NCBI GenBank assembly: GCA_019746975.1
Contig: JAIERK010000013.1
Coordinates: 62,001-126,000, forward strand
Direction of reading: 5' to 3'
DNA from: Candidatus Obscuribacterales bacterium
GTDB lineage: Bacteria > Cyanobacteriota > Vampirovibrionia > Obscuribacterales > Obscuribacteraceae
Length of the DNA: 64,000 bases
In this document: piece after piece, positions 7,910-16,646 of the stretch
How positions within the stretch are numbered: the first letter of the stretch is position 1
Layout: each line of letters opens with the position of its first letter
Notes under the pieces: generated by a model
The model's database searches: none
Told to the model about the DNA's origin: nothing
Seen by the model: only the letters and a program-made list of their open reading frames with translations
Translations under genes and position numbers: made by a program

Positions 7910-8707
7910 TTAACGCGGAATGACAGCCGGCACTCCGCCCTCAACGACCTTCTTGACCTTTTTCTCAGTATCAGACTCGCCGAATGTAGTCGGTTTTGAT
8001 AGTTGATCCACGATATAGTCGACACCAAATGCGGTGATCATGAAAAGGCGATCGCCCATTTCTAGATAACCTTTTTCGCGTAGATACCAGAGTGCATACT
8101 CAACCTCTTCGACATCCTTGAGATCGAGAATATCCATGATCATCTTGGCTGATGCGCCGCCGGTTTTCGGTTTTTTCTTACGAGCATCAAGCAAGATTTG
8201 CAGGATCGCCAACCGAAGTTCGATTTCGTTCCACGACACACCCGTTTTTAGAACCTTCGGCAACAGTTCGCGCTTCATTCCACTTGGACCGGGTTGTTGT
8301 CCAGGTTGTTGTGGCCGGGGTTGTCCAGGTTGAGCTTCTTCGGCTCCGAGCGACATGTCGTAAGCGGCCCGCTTTCCTTCATCGGAAAGAGTTCGCCAGG
8401 CTTCTGTGATGATGCGGAATTTCTCAGCATCGCCAGTTTCCGAGTTATCGGGGTGGTACATGGCAGCTAGAAATCGATAGGCGTATCGGATAATCGTGCC
8501 GTGCGCCTCTCTGTTGACTTGCAGCAATTGGTAATAGTTCATGTCCTTCCAGTCGCGTTGAGGTGCGCCCTGTTGGGGTTGCTGCTGTTGTTGCTGTTGC
8601 TGTTGTTGCGGCTGTTGTTGACCGTAAGGGCGCTGACCACCAGGTCCGCCTGGTTGCGGTCCGCCCTGGCCTGGTCTGGGTGGAGGGGGTGGAGGCTGCC
8701 AGTTCAT
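7910..8707 (-). CDS. J-domain protein with Pro/Gln-rich N-terminus and winged-helix-like C-terminus
   Basis: The N-terminal 55 residues are low complexity: six Pro in a row, Gly/Pro repeats, then about ten Gln. A J domain follows (about 58-120) with 'NYYQLLQVNREAHGT', an HPD in 'AAMYHPDNSE' and 'ITEAWRTLSDEGKRAAYD'. After a Pro/Gln linker, residues 160-250 look like a winged helix: 'ELRLAILQILLDARKK', 'SAKMIMDILDLKDVEEVEYAL' and 'LREKGYLEMGDRLFMIT'. A J domain joined to a DNA-binding-like fold suggests Hsp70 recruitment to a nucleic acid or protein target; that is inference. It is followed downstream by its own terminator and lies just upstream of nothing on its strand except the preceding dehydrogenase gene, whose stop is close to its start in the reverse order of transcription. 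Confidence 0.8.
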   Translation of the reverse strand: MNWQPPPPPPRPGQGGPQPGGPGGQRPYGQQQPQQQQQQQQQQPQQGAPQRDWKDMNYYQLLQVNREAHGTIIRYAYRFLAAMYHPDNSETGDAEKFRIITEAWRTLSDEGKRAAYDMSLGAEEAQPGQPRPQQPGQQPGPSGMKRELLPKVLKTGVSWNEIELRLAILQILLDARKKKPKTGGASAKMIMDILDLKDVEEVEYALWYLREKGYLEMGDRLFMITAFGVDYIVDQLSKPTTFGESDTEKKVKKVVEGGVPAVIPR

Positions 8708-8709
8708 GA

Positions 8710-9888
8710 TTAATTACCCTTCAATAAGTTGCTCGCTATTACCAATCTCTGGATTTCGGAGGTTCCTTCGTATATCTCCGTAATCTTGGCATCGCGCATA
8801 TAACGCTCAGCTGGATAATCAGTAACATACCCATATCCGCCAAATATCTGCACGCACTTCACAGTGCTTCGCATGGCTACTTCGGCGGCAAAGAGCTTGG
8901 CATGAGCCGCTTCGGTCGTGAATTTGTCTCCGCGATCTTGGGCAAGGCTGGCATGATAGGTCAAAAGTCTGGCAGCATCAATCTCAGTCTGCATGTCAGC
9001 GAGCATATGCTGGATAGCTTGCAAATCACCTATGTATTTGCCGAATGCCTGTCGCTCTCTCGAGTATTTATAGGCGTGATTCCAGGCGCCTTGCGCGATA
9101 CCGACCGCCTGCGCGGCAATACCGATGCGTCCGCCATCCAGTGTCACCATCGCGACTTTGAAACCGTCGCCCATTTCTCCCAGCATGTTGGCTTTTGGAA
9201 CTTTGGTGTCTTCGAAGATTACCTGGCAGGTTGAAGAACCTCTGATACCAAGCTTGTCTTCGAGCTTTCCAAAAGTAAAACCTTCAGAACCTTTCTCGAC
9301 CATGATGGCCACTAGACCTTTGTGTCTTTTAGCCAGGTCTGTCTGGGCAATTATGAGGTACCAATCTGCTTCTATTCCGTTGGTTATCCAGTTTTTCGAA
9401 CCGTTGAGAAGGAAATAGTCGCCCTTGTCGTCGGCCATGCAGGTTGCAGCTGCAGAATCCGACCCGGTGCCCGGCTCGGAGAGGCAGAAGGCGCCCATCT
9501 TTTCGCCTGAACACATTGGTCTCAGAATTCGATTTCGTTGTTCTTCGGTTCCGAAGATATATACAGGTGTTGCCGTCAGAGAGACGTGCGCGGAATACAT
9601 TACCGATGTCGTCGCACATGCTTTGGCGAGCTCCTCGACAACAATGGCATAAGTCATGTGGTCGAGACCAGCGCCGCCATATTCCTCGGGAAACGGCAGC
9701 CCACATAGATCAGAGGCTGCCAACAAATCCCAATTTTCTCTGGGAAATCTGTGCTTTTGATCTACCTCGGCGGCTCTTGGAGCGAACTCCTTTTCAGCCA
9801 TCTCGCGGACCATCTCTTCAATGAGACTCTGGTCCTCAGTCAATTCGAATGTTATAGGGTTTTCTTTCAATGTTGTAGTTGTTTGCAT
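8710..9888 (-). CDS. Acyl-CoA dehydrogenase
   Basis: FAD-dependent alpha,beta-dehydrogenation of an acyl-CoA, as in fatty-acid or branched-chain amino-acid breakdown. Clear motifs: 'GAFCLSEPGTGSDSAA' (substrate/FAD), 'GIRGSSTCQVIFEDTKVP', 'LADMQTEIDAARLL', 'QIFGGYGYVTDYPAERYMRDA' with 'KITEIYEGTSEIQRLVIA'. The Glu of 'IYEGTSE' is the usual catalytic base position of short/medium-chain types. Length from ATG 9888 (392 residues) is normal; the longer frame to 9933 adds 15 residues that do not match the family. The stop is two bases from the start of the Q-rich DnaJ gene, so the two are probably one transcript. Substrate is not determinable; short-chain or isovaleryl/butyryl types are the closest. 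Confidence 0.93.
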   Translation of the reverse strand: MQTTTTLKENPITFELTEDQSLIEEMVREMAEKEFAPRAAEVDQKHRFPRENWDLLAASDLCGLPFPEEYGGAGLDHMTYAIVVEELAKACATTSVMYSAHVSLTATPVYIFGTEEQRNRILRPMCSGEKMGAFCLSEPGTGSDSAAATCMADDKGDYFLLNGSKNWITNGIEADWYLIIAQTDLAKRHKGLVAIMVEKGSEGFTFGKLEDKLGIRGSSTCQVIFEDTKVPKANMLGEMGDGFKVAMVTLDGGRIGIAAQAVGIAQGAWNHAYKYSRERQAFGKYIGDLQAIQHMLADMQTEIDAARLLTYHASLAQDRGDKFTTEAAHAKLFAAEVAMRSTVKCVQIFGGYGYVTDYPAERYMRDAKITEIYEGTSEIQRLVIASNLLKGN

Positions 9889-10060
9889 AGAGTATCCGTG
9901 CGCCTTTCGGGCTTGAAATGCACTGCCAGCCATCGCTGACCTTCGATCATATCATCTGGAGCGGCGCCTTATCAGGGCAGGTATGTTAATTGGATCTGGA
10001 TTTGAATGGTTCAAGAGGCGGTAGAATGCTAAGCGGATTCTCTTTTGGTTGGAGAGACAG

Positions 10061-11524
10061 ATGCCTGATTCCAAAGTGATTTTTGTTGTCAACTTGGCAG
10101 ATGCTGGTTGGCTTGAACGCGAGAGCCTGGCCGAAATGGGCTATCAGCTTGTCGTTTGCTCGAGCGGTCTGGATGCGCTCAACGAGATTTCTGCCAGAGG
10201 GGCGGATATATTGATCGCCGAGACGTCGCTTCCTGACATCAATGGCTATCGGTTGGCTTCGCTCATCAAGTCGAATGATCCGACCACGGCGATGCCTGTC
10301 ACTCTCATCGACAACGGCACTGGCGACAGTGCCTTCTGGAACAGAGCAGCATACGCGGAAGAAATCGTGCCGCTTTCCGATTTGACCGAAGGGAAACGAT
10401 CTATTCATGACATTCTTGAGAAGGCAAGAGAGGCCGGTAGTGCCCGTGAGTGGCAAGCCGAACGATCGATTGGATTGTTACCAACTGATACGTTTTTGAA
10501 TTCGCAAGATGTCCAAAAGAGCTTCGGCAGTCTGATCGATGCCTTGTTAATTGAAAAACTGATTTCAAGAATCGTCAGAGCTTTGACCGGAATCCTTGAG
10601 CCAAGGCGGCAGTTCCTCGATGGCTACTATCATCTAGTGGGCAATCTCTTCGCTGGCGATATTCTCGGAATCGTTGTCGCCGACCAGGAGAATCCATGGA
10701 TGTCGGTGAAATCCAAAAGCCCGATCACGTCTAGCGCGTATGAAGGTCTTTTGATAGATCTATTGTCTAAAATGCAAATTGCAAATCAGCCGCACGTTGA
10801 TAATCGTGTAGAAATTTCTGATGACAGTGGTTCCAGCGTCGAAGAGCTTTTCATTCTGCCGGTCGCTGGTGATCGATCAGGAATTGGCGCAATCTTTTTT
10901 GGTTCATTTTCAAAAAACGAATACGATTTGACTACGCGAGCATTCATCAATCAGCTGCGTAACCACATACAACCGGTATTCAAGCTTTTACTCGCTAATC
11001 AAGAGATCGAGGTCTTGCACAGTAAAGAAGCTTACAGGGCGAATGTCGATGCGCTTACAGGTCTCTACAATCTCGAATTTCTCGTCGGATTTCTCCAGCA
11101 GCAATTGCTGTTCTCTTACCGGCAGCGGCTTCCAGTAGGGCTTGCCATAATCGATGTTGATCAGCTCGGAGAGATCAACGAAGCGTTCGGCGCCGACATG
11201 GGTGATGTGATTCTGACTGGTATTGCCAACCGTCTGCTTGCGGTCACACGTTCAAGCGATCTGGTTGCTCGATATGGCGGTGATGAGTTTGCGGTTGTAC
11301 TGCCGAATACAGACGGTTCCGGTGCGCGGATACTCGGTGAAAAGTTGCGAGCCGACATCGAGCAGGTCTCTTTCTTAAAAGGTAAAAAGGGTCCTAAAGT
11401 CACCATCAGCGTCGGCTGCGCCAATTTCAACATGGAAGATCTCAATCCCGAGACCATACTTCGAGATGCAAAACTGGCTCTCCAGAGAGCAAAGAGCGAA
11501 GGTCGCAACAAGGTATACATTTAA
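10061..11524 (+). CDS. REC-like / linker / GGDEF diguanylate cyclase
   Basis: Residues 1-115 are a response-regulator receiver fold, but the usual phospho-acceptor Asp is Glu ('ADILIAETSLPDINGY'), and the N-terminal acidic pair is absent. The middle (about 150-310) is a GAF-like or unclassified sensor segment. The C-terminal GGDEF domain (about 325-487) is intact: 'DALTGLYNLEFLVGFL', 'GLAIIDVDQLGEINEAFG' and 'RYGGDEFAVVLP', with an RxxD inhibitory site (RSSD) five residues upstream. It should make cyclic di-GMP and be product-inhibited. Start ATG 10061 is chosen because GGAGAG lies five bases before it; the longer TTG frame at 10049 is not needed. A Glu at the phospho-site may lock the receiver 'on'. 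Confidence 0.92.
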   Translation: MPDSKVIFVVNLADAGWLERESLAEMGYQLVVCSSGLDALNEISARGADILIAETSLPDINGYRLASLIKSNDPTTAMPVTLIDNGTGDSAFWNRAAYAEEIVPLSDLTEGKRSIHDILEKAREAGSAREWQAERSIGLLPTDTFLNSQDVQKSFGSLIDALLIEKLISRIVRALTGILEPRRQFLDGYYHLVGNLFAGDILGIVVADQENPWMSVKSKSPITSSAYEGLLIDLLSKMQIANQPHVDNRVEISDDSGSSVEELFILPVAGDRSGIGAIFFGSFSKNEYDLTTRAFINQLRNHIQPVFKLLLANQEIEVLHSKEAYRANVDALTGLYNLEFLVGFLQQQLLFSYRQRLPVGLAIIDVDQLGEINEAFGADMGDVILTGIANRLLAVTRSSDLVARYGGDEFAVVLPNTDGSGARILGEKLRADIEQVSFLKGKKGPKVTISVGCANFNMEDLNPETILRDAKLALQRAKSEGRNKVYI

Positions 11525-11691
11525 GTTTCTTGCAACTCAATGCCGGACCAAAATGCAGAGGGCACGACCATACACCGTTTGGCTGTTAGCAAACAGGTTT
11601 TTTGCCCACACAAAATTTAGAGCTACCTAACTAAGACGTTGGCGTTGCTTCATTGCACCGGCGTTGGGCGTATGCCATGCAAGAATGATTC

Positions 11692-12201
11692 CTACTCTTT
11701 CTTTTCCACGCTGGTAATCCGCACGCTCGGTTGCTTATTCGATGATCCGTAGTCGACGTCGATCTTCATTTCTTTGAACGGATGCGTTTTATTCTCTTGT
11801 TCAATCTTGAATTCGGATAGATCATCCACCTCTAGCTCCCCGCAGATGGTGAGCTTTTTCAGTGGTTGTTTGCTTAGCGCGGTTCCGGACAGTTTTGTTC
11901 CGTTGTCGCTCTTCCTTGTCTCGAATCCAAAAACTGCTATTCCTTCAAATGTACCAAAGTATGACCCATACTGCTTTTCGAAATCTTGTCGCTCGCTTGT
12001 GCTGTAACCGCTCTTAGAAAAATCTTCAGATGTTAGGACATGTTTCGCGCGATCTGCAATCGTCGAAGACTTGGATGACCAGGACTGAGAATCGCTGCCG
12101 AGCGATTCAGTTATATCCTGTCCAGAGCAACCAGCGACGAGGATCGCAATGAGAGCTGCGAGTGGGAGGGTCTTGTAGGATGTGGAATTTGATCTATTCA
12201 T
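11692..12201 (-). CDS. Putative lipoprotein
   Basis: Starting at ATG 12201, the 169 residues begin with a lipoprotein signal: polar N-region, hydrophobic 'LPLAALIAILVAGC' and lipobox LVAGC with Cys near residue 26. The mature part is polar and Ser/Lys/Glu-rich with a predicted beta character toward the end ('IAVFGFETRK', 'MKIDVDYG', 'SVRITSVEKKE'). The frame is open a further 72 codons upstream, but that part is Arg-rich and overlaps cobT, so it is not used. It lies 17 bases downstream of cobT and may be co-transcribed. No family recognised; outer- or inner-membrane surface location is likely. Confidence 0.75.
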   Translation of the reverse strand: MNRSNSTSYKTLPLAALIAILVAGCSGQDITESLGSDSQSWSSKSSTIADRAKHVLTSEDFSKSGYSTSERQDFEKQYGSYFGTFEGIAVFGFETRKSDNGTKLSGTALSKQPLKKLTICGELEVDDLSEFKIEQENKTHPFKEMKIDVDYGSSNKQPSVRITSVEKKE

Positions 12202-12218
12202 AGTATTACCACCACCAG

Positions 12219-13514
12219 TTAACTCTGTACTTTGTCGCCAGGCACCATATCGGCGTAGGCTCGATCGATTGCGTCGATTAGTTCTTGATTCGAGTATTTT
12301 CGCAGCAAGTGTGCGAGAACAATCGATGCTCCGGCACCGACACCTTCTTTGACGTGTCCGTCTTCGTAAGCGCGCAGTCCGGCATGAGCCGATTTGTGGA
12401 AGTCCAGCATTGAGCATGCGAATGGCGCTTCGACAGTCTTTGCGATGTCGCTCACTCTGGCGTTCTTGTCATATGCGACCCAGGAGGTCGTCACTACGCC
12501 GACGGTGTGGGCTGAAAATATAAGTGACGTGTTTTCACCGATATCGCTGCCGGCACTGCTCGAGGCACAAGGCTCGGGGAGTTCTCCAGGACAGTCCTCT
12601 TGCGCATATCTACTCCATGGACCTTCGTCGAAGTGGCGATGGCTACCCTCACCGTCGTATGGAATTTCGGCAGGGTCACGACTAAGAGCTCTCGCCAGGG
12701 AAAACACTGCTAACATCTGACTGCCGCCTCCGAGAATCACCTTGCTTCGAGTTGCCGCTGCAAGAAGTATTCCGGCAGCAACCGGCTGCATCGGATCCCC
12801 GACGGCCGCCACCGCCCGTAGTGGCTGTCTCAGGCGCCGTTGAGTGCCGATGGGATCACCGGTTTGAATTAGGTCTGTCAGTCCGGACCTCCCCAGTCCT
12901 GCCGATGCCAACTTCCAGCGAATGTCGTGATTGAGATTCGGCACACTGCTCGAGACGGAATTCTGTACATCATAGCCAAGCGCGGTCAAAACGGCAAAAG
13001 CGGTGCTCGTTCCTGCGGGGACACACTCCGCGACGATCATTAGATCGCAGTCTGGCGACAGTTGTTCTCCCAACTTTTTGCCGGTTTGGAACAACGATTC
13101 GACATGCTTCAGATCCATGGCGGCGCCGGTAGAGAGGCAATCGGCAGGGCTATTGCCTGCCTGAATAACTGTGCCCTCGCGAGGACTGTCGAAAGCACCG
13201 CAATCAACGATCGTCACGGGCACATTGAGCAACTTCAAGCAAGCGGAAGTAATAACTACTGGTGATACTATCCCTTCAGGAGAGACGGGCAACGCGCTGG
13301 TCTTGCCGGCTATTCCATTTATGAGCGCTTCTGCATCACAGCGAGGGGTCGCGCGCCGGTCTTGAGGTGTAGCGCCTGCTCCTGAAAGCCCATCGATGTC
13401 GCTTGTCTTCGTACCTCCCACGCAGAGCACGAATTTGATACGCCTGGCGCTTTTTGCGTGCTCGAAGAGCGCGGACATTCGGGAATCAGGATCGTTGATT
13501 ATAGAATAAGGCAT
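12219..13514 (-). CDS. cobT: CobT-like nicotinate-nucleotide:dimethylbenzimidazole phosphoribosyltransferase, cyanobacterial/archaeal type
   Basis: The protein matches the TIGR00303-type family found in cyanobacteria and archaea, which attaches the lower-ligand base in cobamide assembly. Seen features: 'VLCVGGTKTSDIDGLSGAGAT', the pair 'PADCLSTGAAMDLKHVESLF', 'LMIVAECVPAGTSTAFAVLTA', 'RAVAAVGDPMQPVAAGILLA' and 'VILGGGSQMLAVFSLARAL'. About 430 residues is longer than typical (about 350-380); a loop near residues 280-330 rich in Ser, Pro and acidic residues accounts for part. Start ATG overlaps the stop of the upstream membrane protein (TGATG), indicating translational coupling. No other cobamide genes are in the window, so it may serve lower-ligand remodelling or salvage. 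Confidence 0.85.
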   Translation of the reverse strand: MPYSIINDPDSRMSALFEHAKSARRIKFVLCVGGTKTSDIDGLSGAGATPQDRRATPRCDAEALINGIAGKTSALPVSPEGIVSPVVITSACLKLLNVPVTIVDCGAFDSPREGTVIQAGNSPADCLSTGAAMDLKHVESLFQTGKKLGEQLSPDCDLMIVAECVPAGTSTAFAVLTALGYDVQNSVSSSVPNLNHDIRWKLASAGLGRSGLTDLIQTGDPIGTQRRLRQPLRAVAAVGDPMQPVAAGILLAAATRSKVILGGGSQMLAVFSLARALSRDPAEIPYDGEGSHRHFDEGPWSRYAQEDCPGELPEPCASSSAGSDIGENTSLIFSAHTVGVVTTSWVAYDKNARVSDIAKTVEAPFACSMLDFHKSAHAGLRAYEDGHVKEGVGAGASIVLAHLLRKYSNQELIDAIDRAYADMVPGDKVQS

Positions 13515-14605
13515 CAGTCTGTATAATTCCTCACCATCTCACATGGTATGAGCAAAGTGAAGGGAACAAAGAACAAAAATGTGACTAAGTGCCAGAGAGC
13601 TTTGACACTAAACAAGACATAGCGGACAACTGTATCAGAAGCGATAGTCGGGTTCGCGATGACGAGTGCATCCACGGGCGCTGCGAAGGCGGCGGAAAGC
13701 AGGTACGTTAACAACGAATACATAGTAATGGCCGGTAACACTTTGAGCGTAAGCAGTAGACCCTTTCGACTGACAATGCTACCTGATTCTTTCGCTCTCG
13801 CCGACACTGGCGTTAGAATCATGGCATAGTTTGTCATTATAACTGCGCTGACTCCGCTAGCAACAGCCATTGTGGTCACCATTAGCGGTGGCAGATTGAT
13901 CTGAACCGGCAACGGCGCAGCTCCTGCAGGAACCGGAACTCCTAGCATCAATACGAATAGTGCGGCAAACAGAATCGAGCTGGGAACTATCATGAAAATG
14001 GAATACATCAGCCAAACAGTCGCAAGGTAAGACTTGCGATTCCGAAAGTAGGTTATTGCGTCCGCCTGGACTCCGGCAATCCACTCATTGCGCTGTGGTT
14101 TGTTCGCGCTAATTGCATCGGACGGCAGCGGTTCAAGGAAGCTGCAGCATAAGCAGGTTAGCAGGCGTAAGCTGGACAAGAGTCCCCACGTCAAACAGAC
14201 AAACGCCGCGACGTATGTGACTAGCATTGCAATCAGTGCTACTCCGAAGGTGCCTAGTATCTCGGAAGCCCCCCCGTAATAAGTACCGTGCTTCGAGATC
14301 TTCTGCAATGCTACGTCTAATCCGATATATGGCAATGTCATTGCCAGCGCTAACATCGCTGACGGTTTAAGCAAATATCGTTTGAACTGCCATAGGAAGG
14401 CAAAAGCATGGCGCCACCAGCGGGCTCTCCGGATCCGGTTCAGGCAACCGAATCCCATCGAAAGACTGCCACCTTCTCCAGTTGCGTTGACGGCGTCCGG
14501 AGGTGACTTTGGATCTTGAGCGTATTCCGGCTGGGACGTATCTTCTATCAATGGATTCTCTGGTTTAAACCAACCTTTTGTCGGACTGACGACAACTGTC
14601 GTCAA
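13514..14605 (-). CDS. Polytopic membrane protein, unknown function
   Basis: After a polar N-terminus of about 75 residues, five or six hydrophobic segments are visible: near residues 80-100, 118-150 ('GVALIAMLVTYVAAFVCL'), 200-235, 240-270, 290-315 and 338-358. A short cytoplasmic or periplasmic Arg/Asn-rich loop sits between the second and third. The gene ends inside the cobT start (TGATG), so it is very likely co-translated with cobT. A role in transport of a cobamide precursor would fit that coupling but has no sequence support. No family recognised. Confidence 0.75.
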   Translation of the reverse strand: MTTVVVSPTKGWFKPENPLIEDTSQPEYAQDPKSPPDAVNATGEGGSLSMGFGCLNRIRRARWWRHAFAFLWQFKRYLLKPSAMLALAMTLPYIGLDVALQKISKHGTYYGGASEILGTFGVALIAMLVTYVAAFVCLTWGLLSSLRLLTCLCCSFLEPLPSDAISANKPQRNEWIAGVQADAITYFRNRKSYLATVWLMYSIFMIVPSSILFAALFVLMLGVPVPAGAAPLPVQINLPPLMVTTMAVASGVSAVIMTNYAMILTPVSARAKESGSIVSRKGLLLTLKVLPAITMYSLLTYLLSAAFAAPVDALVIANPTIASDTVVRYVLFSVKALWHLVTFLFFVPFTLLIPCEMVRNYTD

Positions 14606-14925
14606 TCGTCGCTGCTTTGCTAATTCTAAGGACTTTGGACTACTGTCGCCAACCTGTTTAACGTCTTACAATTATTTCCAGTTAATGGAGGCGTTAACAG
14701 AGGTTAACTAGAGCCTCGTACCGCTCGATGCGTGAAAACGTAACCTGGCTAAGAATTCAGGCGGTCGATCAATTAGTCTTCAAAGTCGGTTGTCTACCCA
14801 AGCTACCTCTAACCTCCGTTCTTGACAAAATGTGGGAAGATCGATGCCTGAGTTATCGCGGGCTCCGTTGTAAGGTCAATATCCGAAGAGCCCAGATTGA
14901 CCCTCAGGATTAACAGGAAGACACA
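14606..14925. other. Divergent promoter region of the membrane protein and DAHP synthase
   Basis: About 320 bases. Two GTTAAC hexamers lie ten bases apart at 14692-14708 and a TTGACA lies at 14822-14827, without a matching -10 box that I can place. An AGGAAG Shine-Dalgarno at 14914-14919 serves the GTG start of DAHP synthase. No gene is supported. Confidence 0.4.
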
Positions 14926-16026
14926 GTGTTACTCGTACTAGAGCCGGCTCTCGAAGAGAAGAATATTGAGCGAGTGGTCAGGACGCTGGAGGAGCTGGGA
15001 ATTCGCGCAGAAATTGTGCGTTCCTCCTCTCAGGTCGTCGTATTCGTGCACAGCGATGTTCGTGCTCTGCCAACCCACAAATTCAGTCAGATAGATGGTG
15101 TGGCGCGAGTTATCCGCATCTCATCCTCTTGTCCGCTTGTCACAATGAATACGGAAAGCTCGATCGAGGTCGCTGGAGCGAAAGATGTTCGCGTCACTAT
15201 CGGTGGTGGCGCACCACCGGCATTGATCGCGGGCCCCTGTTCTGTCGAAGGATTGGAGCAGATATTGGAGCTGGCTCGTCGCGTCAAGACCGCCGGGGCG
15301 ACGATGCTCAGAGGTGGCGCATTCAAGCCTCGCACCAGTCCATATGAATTTGCCGGTCTCGGAGCGGAAGCGCTCTCCTATCTTAAAGAAGCGCGTCGCC
15401 TCACCGGACTTCCGGTAGTCAGCGAAGTTATGTCTTGTGAGCAGGTCGAGCTGGCGCTCGAGTCCGTCGACATCCTTCAAATCGGCGCCCGGAATATGTA
15501 CAACTACGAGTTGCTCAAAGAGGTCGGTTCCACCAATAAGCCTATTTTGTTGAAGCGTGGGATTTCCGCGACAATAGATGAATACTTGCATGCCATCGAA
15601 TACATTATGCTCGCCGGCAATAACCAGGTCATACTTTGCGAACGTGGAATTCGCACCTTCGAGCAACGCACTCGCAATACTCTGGACCTGAGCGCCGTAC
15701 CGCTACTCAAATCGCTGACCGGGCTTCCGGTCGTTGTCGATCCAAGCCATGCGACCGGCAAACGTAGTCTCGTTAGACCGATGTCGCGGGCAGCCATTGC
15801 CTGTGGTGCAGATGGAGTAATGGTGGAAGTGCACAGCACTCCGGACAAGTCTATTAGCGATGCTGAGCAGGCTATTGATCCGGCGGAATTGCAAAAGATA
15901 GCGATGGACGTCAGTCATATATGCAAGTCACTGATCGCCATCGACGAAGCTGAGTCCGGACTGTCGTGCGCCCAACCCGCCGAAGTCAGACTGGTCGCCG
16001 CAGCTTCCAGCCAGTCGTCAGGTTAA
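14926..16026 (+). CDS. aroF: 3-deoxy-7-phosphoheptulonate (DAHP) synthase, type I-beta
   Basis: First step of the shikimate pathway: phosphoenolpyruvate plus erythrose 4-phosphate to DAHP. An N-terminal ferredoxin-like regulatory domain (about residues 1-70) precedes the TIM barrel, as in the Thermotoga enzyme. Barrel motifs: 'LIAGPCSVEG', 'MLRGGAFKPRTSPYEFAG', 'DILQIGARNMYNYELLKEVG', 'PILLKRGISATIDEYL', 'VVVDPSHATGKRSLV' and 'GVMVEVHSTPDKSISDAEQAI'. It begins at GTG with AGGAAG six bases before it. The N-terminal domain implies feedback control by an aromatic amino acid. The last 30 residues are a non-conserved tail. Confidence 0.95.
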   Translation: MLLVLEPALEEKNIERVVRTLEELGIRAEIVRSSSQVVVFVHSDVRALPTHKFSQIDGVARVIRISSSCPLVTMNTESSIEVAGAKDVRVTIGGGAPPALIAGPCSVEGLEQILELARRVKTAGATMLRGGAFKPRTSPYEFAGLGAEALSYLKEARRLTGLPVVSEVMSCEQVELALESVDILQIGARNMYNYELLKEVGSTNKPILLKRGISATIDEYLHAIEYIMLAGNNQVILCERGIRTFEQRTRNTLDLSAVPLLKSLTGLPVVVDPSHATGKRSLVRPMSRAAIACGADGVMVEVHSTPDKSISDAEQAIDPAELQKIAMDVSHICKSLIAIDEAESGLSCAQPAEVRLVAAASSQSSG

Positions 16027-16239
16027 AGGTTTTACTTACCGTTCGGTGTTGGGTTGCACAACCCTGTTGGCACTCAGCGGAAGCAATAGACCTGTGTCCA
16101 GATCTAAGAAGGATGTCCAATCCAGTTCTGGTTCGTAGAGCCAGCCCTGCAGTAGCAGCTTTCGAGTGTTTGGGCCGTTACTTCTTCTATGGCGATCCCA
16201 GGCGAGACCTGCCGCGCTCGGCTACGGCTACGAGCAAGA
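16027..16239. other. Spacer between DAHP synthase and the transposase remnant
   Basis: No intact gene. The minus strand is open for about 60 codons (roughly 16223 to 16036) and ends in a plausible acidic peptide containing 'WLYEPELDWTSFLDLD', but it has no start and I cannot assign it. It could be the 3' end of a decayed gene carried in with, or interrupted by, the neighbouring element. Confidence 0.35.
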
Positions 16240-16600
16240 AAGAGAATGGGCTATCAAAGAGCTTTTGTCTCCCCATCACAATGAGCATCCCAATATGCTG
16301 AATGACCATTTTGGAATCGAGCCGGTGCTGAATGTTTAGGACGCGCGTCACTGCGTCTAAGCAATGCAGCAAATTCCATCCATCCAGTTGAAAGGTCGGT
16401 CATCACCAAACTATTCAGGAATGCGCCTTCGCTCTGTCGCCGCAATGTGCAACCAGGTCAGCCTCAAAGAAACCTAGTCTGGCATCTGACCAATCAGCAA
16501 AAGTACGAATCGGAATCTGGCTTTTCCGAAGTTCAGTTTTGACGAGAGTTCCCCTTCGCGTTGTGCATGAGCTTAGACCACCATGTTTAGGTCGCAACTC
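16240..16600 (-). mobile_element. Degraded transposase fragment with integrase (rve) catalytic core, ISNCY-like
   Basis: Read on the minus strand, three successive frames give pieces of one integrase-core transposase: 'TTRRGTLVKTELRKSQIPIR' with 'TFADWSDARLGFFEADLVAHCG' (16597 to about 16445), then 'GAFLNSLVMTDLSTGWMEF' with 'AALLRRS' (about 16430-16350), then a more eroded part around 16330-16260 where the expected 'DNG' Asp region appears as 'AHCDGETKAL'. The 'IPIRTF.DW....PGF.E.DLVAHCG' and 'T.D..TGW.E...L..RS' patterns are known from this transposase group. N- and C-terminal parts are missing and no terminal inverted repeats are visible. It is a non-functional insertion-sequence remnant. 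Confidence 0.75.
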
Positions 16601-16646
16601 ATTTGTGTACTACCTGTTTGTCAAACTCTTTGCCTTATGCTGGCGC

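Noticed and set aside
9444-9824. Plus-strand 126-codon frame
   Set aside because: Antisense shadow of the acyl-CoA dehydrogenase, which has full family motifs on the other strand.
15966-16301. Plus-strand frame overlapping the DAHP synthase end
   Set aside because: Cys/Trp/Arg-rich improbable product; the minus strand of the same region carries the transposase fossil.
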